Shown here: positions 6,070 to 9,171 of the stretch, one piece after another
Layout of the letters: each line of letters begins with the position of its first letter
Position numbering within the stretch: position 1 is the stretch's first letter
Source of the DNA: Desulfobacterales bacterium
GTDB taxonomy: Bacteria; Desulfobacterota; DSM-4660; Desulfatiglandales; B25-G16
Reading direction: 5' to 3'
Assembly: GCA_030672485.1 (NCBI GenBank)
Contig: DAOVGH010000025.1
Location: 1-9,171, forward strand
DNA: 9,171 bases
Position numbers and translations under genes: made by a program
The notes under the pieces: model-generated
The model's database searches: none
What the model was told of the DNA's origin: nothing
What the model saw: only the letters and a program-made list of their open reading frames with translations

Positions 6070-7098
6070 ATGCAAGAAAGAGTTACCGACCCAAAACCCA
6101 AGACAGACGATAGACCACTCGATTTCAGTCTCAGACCATCGAGATTGGATATGTTTATCGGGCAAGATGATATTAAGAGAAACCTTGGAATCTTCATAGA
6201 GGCAGCTAAAGCGCGTTCTGAAGCCCTGGATCATGTTCTCTTTCATAGTAGTCCTGGCCTTGGAAAGACTACCTTGGCCCATATAATAGCCAATGAACTG
6301 GGTGTCAACATAAAAACTACCTCGGGACCGGTGTTGGATAGGCCGGGTGATTTAGCGGCCATATTAACATCATTAGAGCCCAAGGATGTCTTGTTTGTTG
6401 ATGAAGTCCACCGATTGAATCATGTGGTGGAAGAAATGCTTTACCCCGCCTTGGAGGATTTCAAACTGGACATTATTATCGGCCAAGGACCATCAGCCAA
6501 GACTGTGAAACTCGGCCTTCCGCCCTTCACCTTGATTGGCGCTACCACAAGAACGGGCTTGCTTACACCCCCTTTGAGGGACAGATTTGGTGTTATTTTG
6601 CGTTTGGAATTCTACAAGCCAGAGGAATTGCAACAGGTTGTATCAAGGTCTGCGACCCTCCTTGGCGTCCAGCTTGATAGGGAAGGTAGCCTGGAGATCG
6701 CAAAACGCTCGAGGGGAACCCCAAGGATAGCCAACAGGTTACTAAAAAGGGTAAGAGATTACGCACAGATTGAGGCAGAAGGGATAATTACCGGCTCAGT
6801 TGCAGTAAGGGCATTGGATATATTGGAGGTGGACGATAAGGGTCTGGACAAGATGGATCGACAAATCATGCTGACAATAATAGAGAAATTCGACGGTGGT
6901 CCAATAGGGGTTGACACCCTGTCAGCTGCCCTGTGTGAAGGAAAGGATACACTGGAAGAGGTTTATGAGCCATTTTTGATACAAAGTGGTTACATAAATC
7001 GGACCCCTAAGGGCAGAGTGGCTACCAAGCGTGCCTACAGACATTTTGGCCGTGCTCCCAAAGCAAAAGAACCTATCACCCAAAGGAAATTGTTTTGA
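6070..7098 (+). CDS. ruvB: Holliday junction branch migration ATPase RuvB
   Basis: RuvB is the AAA+ hexameric motor that pulls DNA through the RuvA-bound junction. The 342-residue product has Walker A (SSPGLGKTT, 60-68), Walker B (VLFVDEVHRL, D111 and E112), sensor 1 (GATTRTGLLTPPLRDRFG, about 157-174), an arginine-finger region (R170), sensor 2 (GTPRIANRLLKR, R219) and a C-terminal winged helix (about 260-330, GGPIGVDTLSAAL). The usual RuvB P-loop is GPPGLGKT; here the first glycine and following proline are both serine, while GLGKT is kept. Everything else is normal. Start at 6070 fits the family length; only a weak AAGAAG precedes it. The TGA at 7096-7098 abuts the stop of the opposing pilZ gene, leaving no room for a separate terminator. 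Confidence 0.97.
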   Translation: MQERVTDPKPKTDDRPLDFSLRPSRLDMFIGQDDIKRNLGIFIEAAKARSEALDHVLFHSSPGLGKTTLAHIIANELGVNIKTTSGPVLDRPGDLAAILTSLEPKDVLFVDEVHRLNHVVEEMLYPALEDFKLDIIIGQGPSAKTVKLGLPPFTLIGATTRTGLLTPPLRDRFGVILRLEFYKPEELQQVVSRSATLLGVQLDREGSLEIAKRSRGTPRIANRLLKRVRDYAQIEAEGIITGSVAVRALDILEVDDKGLDKMDRQIMLTIIEKFDGGPIGVDTLSAALCEGKDTLEEVYEPFLIQSGYINRTPKGRVATKRAYRHFGRAPKAKEPITQRKLF

Positions 7099-7485
7099 TT
7101 ACGTCCGCCTTTTCTCTTTTAGTTCCTCCTTTTGCCTCTCCAAGACAAAAAGATGTATTTTCTCCATCTCCTCCTTGCTAAGACCGATAAATGTGCAGTG
7201 ATATGCCCTATCGGAGATATCAATTATCCTGACAACCCCCGAAACTACCTCATCTACTAAGTGCAGGGGCACCTCAAATGGATATTCTTTTGCCAACTCT
7301 AATTCCTCATCCTCACCCCTGCGGAAAATAGCTACTCCCCCAGCGCCTATATTTTTAACCTGATATCTATCAGGCCCGATAGAGAGATAGACAGGCTTTT
7401 CAGGTGATGGCTCGACCCTGAAGTAAGCCCTTCTTTCTTCATCTATAGATAGGGCCAGCGGGTCATTCTTTTTCCTTGAGAACAA
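7099..7485 (-). CDS. Single-domain PilZ (c-di-GMP receptor-like) protein
   Basis: A 128-residue protein consisting essentially of one PilZ domain, the fold that binds the second messenger c-di-GMP in motility and envelope control. The first binding motif RxxxR is present (R19-A-Y-F-R23, preceded by R18). The second, (D/N)xSxxG, appears as N45-I-G-A-G-G50, with glycine in place of serine. The C-terminal half (CTFIGLSKEEMEKIHLFV, about 97-114) fits the domain end, followed by a charged tail. The start is TTG at 7483-7485, with a strong AGGAGG seven bases upstream that lies inside motB; the two genes overlap by 23 bp. Being last in a motA-motB unit, it may tune the stator in response to c-di-GMP, as YcgR and MotI do elsewhere. 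That role is inference. Confidence 0.88.
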   Translation of the reverse strand: MFSRKKNDPLALSIDEERRAYFRVEPSPEKPVYLSIGPDRYQVKNIGAGGVAIFRRGEDEELELAKEYPFEVPLHLVDEVVSGVVRIIDISDRAYHCTFIGLSKEEMEKIHLFVLERQKEELKEKRRT

Positions 7486-8185
7486 ATTCTACCCTCCTGT
7501 TTTTCCGCCTGCCTTCTGGGGTGTCATTAGTGGCTACAGGCCTTAAATCTGCAAAGCCGGTTCCCGTCAATCTCCCTTCAAAAACTCCGTTTTCTATTAG
7601 ATATCGAAGAACGGTGGTAGCCCTTATAGCTGACAGCTCCCAGTTGGATGCAAACTTCGGTGTGTTAATGGGGCGGTTATCGGTGTGGCCCTGGATATCA
7701 ACATCATAGTGGGGGTTATCCTTGATTATTTGAATGATGTCCGAAAGGATATGAGCCGCCTCTCGAAGGAAATCAGCAGAGCCACTGTCAAAAAGAACCT
7801 TTCCCTCGACCCTGAGAACTATCCTTCCTTCTCTCAATTCAGTCTCTATATTCTCATGGAGGTTTTGTCTGCTTATAAAGGAGTTAATCTCTCTAAGGAT
7901 ATCCACCTCCCGCATGCCGGTGAGCTGATCGAGCTTCTTCCCTTTCCCAACTGAACCTGTGTCAATTACATCGAAGAGGCTTGTCTTTGGGGTTTCGGTT
8001 CCAATAGTAATTTCAAATGACTTGAGGGCCTCTGTCATGTTTCCTATTTCCATCTTTGATAGGGAAAATAAGAGGACAAAGAATACCAGGAGCAGGGTAA
8101 CCAAATCAGCATAGGTCAAAAGCCAGGCACCCCTGGCATCAGTCCGGGCTATCTCTTCAAGAGCAGAGAGCTTAGGCTCACTCAT
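7463..8185 (-). CDS. motB: Flagellar motor stator protein MotB
   Basis: MotB partners with MotA in the ion-conducting stator and anchors it to peptidoglycan. The 240-residue product has a short cytoplasmic N-terminus, one membrane segment (about 21-43, WLLTYADLVTLLLVFFVLLF) carrying the essential ion-binding aspartate (D27), a plug/linker region (about 44-110) and an OmpA-like peptidoglycan-binding domain (about 118-238) with IQGHTDNRPI, NWELSAIRA and GRRKNRRVEF. Length is at the short end of the family but complete. Its ATG overlaps the motA stop in ATGA (8182-8185), a coupled arrangement, and its last 23 bp overlap the pilZ gene. Whether protons or sodium are used cannot be settled from sequence alone. 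Confidence 0.96.
   Translation of the reverse strand: MSEPKLSALEEIARTDARGAWLLTYADLVTLLLVFFVLLFSLSKMEIGNMTEALKSFEITIGTETPKTSLFDVIDTGSVGKGKKLDQLTGMREVDILREINSFISRQNLHENIETELREGRIVLRVEGKVLFDSGSADFLREAAHILSDIIQIIKDNPHYDVDIQGHTDNRPINTPKFASNWELSAIRATTVLRYLIENGVFEGRLTGTGFADLRPVATNDTPEGRRKNRRVEFVLKEKE
7492..7498 (-). promoter_or_regulatory. Strong ribosome binding site for pilZ inside motB
   Basis: The - strand reads AGGAGGG seven bases before the TTG at 7483-7485. It decides this non-ATG start for the PilZ gene and shows that it is translated separately from motB. Confidence 0.8.
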
Positions 8186-8955
8186 AACCTGTAGACCTCT
8201 CTTTCGCTTATTGTTCTATCCTTGGGAGGGATAAAGGCAGAGAGCCTTTCAAAAACCATTAATGGGTTGTTGTTTTTCAGTATTGATATAGCTCCCTCGA
8301 AGATGATTTCCATATTGATAACCTCTGTCATCGTCCTCGCCTTGAGCTTGCCGGCTATGGGAAGAAAAAATAGGGTTGATAGAATAACGCCGTAAAAGGT
8401 TGTCAGCAGTGCCACCGCCATTGCCGGACCTATAGCCGTGGGGTCAGCCAACTTATTCAACATCTGGACCAGACCTATCAGGGTCCCGATCATGCCAAAG
8501 GCAGGAGAAAAGCCAGCCATCTTCGTAAATATATCCTGGACAATGAGGTGGCGGTGTTTGAGTGATTCAATTTCAATCCTGAGGACATTTCTGATCACGT
8601 CTTCCTCGGCCCCATCAGCAATAAGGTTGCAACCCTTTCTTAATAGGGGGTGATTTGTCTTTATCTTGCCCAAGGCAAATAGACCTTGTTTACGAGAGAT
8701 ATTGCTGAGCTTGATTATGCTTTTAACCATGTCATTTGGGTCCACCTTTTTCTCATAGAAGACAAAGAATGCTGCCTGAAACGCCTTTGAAACATCCCTT
8801 AACGGAAAGGTGAGCAAGGTAGAGGCGATGGTTCCCCCTAGAACTATCATCAGGCCCGGTACATTGAAGAAATTGGTAAGATCTCCTCTTAAGAATATGG
8901 CGGCAACAATCAGCGAAATGCCTGATAGAATACCTGCGATTGAGGCAAAATCCAT
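8182..8955 (-). CDS. motA: Flagellar motor stator protein MotA
   Basis: MotA is the inner-membrane stator subunit that turns ion flow into torque on FliG. The 257-residue product shows four membrane segments (about 4-22, 32-51, 147-168 and 178-200) and the large cytoplasmic loop between the second and third. Family landmarks are VPGLMIVLGGTIASTLLTFP (32-51), GFSPAFGMIGTLIGLVQML (148-166, with the conserved proline P151) and P199 in FFLPIAGKLKAR. The length is of the MotA/PomA type rather than the longer E. coli form. ATG at 8953-8955 is preceded by AAGAG. It is the first gene of motA-motB-pilZ. A small palindrome lies 20-36 bp upstream of the start; no clear promoter could be picked. Confidence 0.96.
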   Translation of the reverse strand: MDFASIAGILSGISLIVAAIFLRGDLTNFFNVPGLMIVLGGTIASTLLTFPLRDVSKAFQAAFFVFYEKKVDPNDMVKSIIKLSNISRKQGLFALGKIKTNHPLLRKGCNLIADGAEEDVIRNVLRIEIESLKHRHLIVQDIFTKMAGFSPAFGMIGTLIGLVQMLNKLADPTAIGPAMAVALLTTFYGVILSTLFFLPIAGKLKARTMTEVINMEIIFEGAISILKNNNPLMVFERLSAFIPPKDRTISEREVYRL

Positions 8956-8973
8956 AGCTCTTATCCAAAAATA

Positions 8974-8991
8974 ATGTCAAAAAAGTGACAT
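8974..8991. promoter_or_regulatory. Palindrome upstream of motA, possible operator
   Basis: ATGTCA and TGACAT face each other across a 6-bp A-rich spacer, about 20 bp before the motA start. The size and symmetry fit a dimeric regulator site, but the sequence matches no operator I can name with confidence. The rest of the 8956-9171 region holds only weaker palindromes (ATTCC-TT-GGAAT at 9010-9021; CTAAG-A-CTTAG around 9061-9072) and no gene on either strand. Confidence 0.4.
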
Positions 8992-9171
8992 AAAAATTTC
9001 TGACGAGATATTCCTTGGAATGAGTAACGAGCTCTTAATTGCTGAAAAAATCATGCCCTTCTAAGACTTAGGCACAATATCTCATCATTACCATTGTGAA
9101 GAGCGATGTACCCTGTGGTCTATTCAATGTATCTGCAAAATATGAACCAATTTTCCCAGCAGCGGAAAACT

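Noticed and set aside
9151..9169. TTTTCC / GGAAAA stem at the right edge as a terminator or operator
   Set aside because: Short 6-bp stem at the window end, without a clear T-run or a gene to relate it to.
1..9171. tRNA, rRNA, CRISPR array, toxin-antitoxin or phage-defence module
   Set aside because: No cloverleaf, rRNA-like sequence, regularly spaced repeats or defence-type proteins were seen; all well-supported genes are housekeeping, envelope or motility genes.

Overview
The window looks like chromosomal DNA of a flagellated, Gram-negative bacterium, most likely from the Desulfobacterota / former Deltaproteobacteria. The evidence is the style of the RpoN, YebC-RuvCAB and MotAB proteins, a Kdo-pathway isomerase (so lipopolysaccharide is expected), moderate GC content and frequent AGG/ATA codons. 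The taxon is an inference from protein style, not a match to a named genome.

Layout. (1) 1-1472: a sigma-54 gene (rpoN) on the + strand with intact core-binding and DNA-binding parts. Its activator-responsive region I is missing, and a dispersed 35-bp repeat lies where the 5' end should be. (2) 1547-3476, - strand: a two-gene unit in which kdsD (arabinose-5-phosphate isomerase) overlaps by 23 bp a class I aldolase of the DapA/NAL superfamily that is probably not a true DapA. A reasonable promoter lies upstream of kdsD. (3) 3477-3967: a 491-bp gap holding a 179-bp fold-back element with imperfect inverted arms of about 70 bp. (4) 3968-7098, + strand: yebC-ruvC-ruvA-ruvB. YebC is a translation/regulatory factor, and RuvABC is the Holliday-junction branch-migration and resolution machine. 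A 222-bp gap between ruvC and ruvA holds the second, inverted copy of the 35-bp repeat plus short palindromes. (5) 7099-8955, - strand: motA-motB-pilZ, a flagellar stator operon with overlapping genes, ending with a c-di-GMP-type PilZ domain protein. It is tail-to-tail with ruvB with no gap. (6) 8956-9171: upstream region of motA with a small palindrome and no gene seen.

How the genes work together. RuvA loads the RuvB hexamer on Holliday junctions and RuvC cuts them. MotA and MotB form the ion-driven stator, and the co-encoded PilZ protein is a natural candidate for coupling c-di-GMP to motility. KdsD supplies arabinose-5-phosphate for Kdo; its aldolase partner has no obvious assigned step.

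No complete new defence or mobile system is visible. The most notable points are the region-I-less sigma-54, the paired 35-bp repeats, the fold-back element, the kdsD-lyase pair, the motAB-pilZ operon and a changed P-loop in RuvB.
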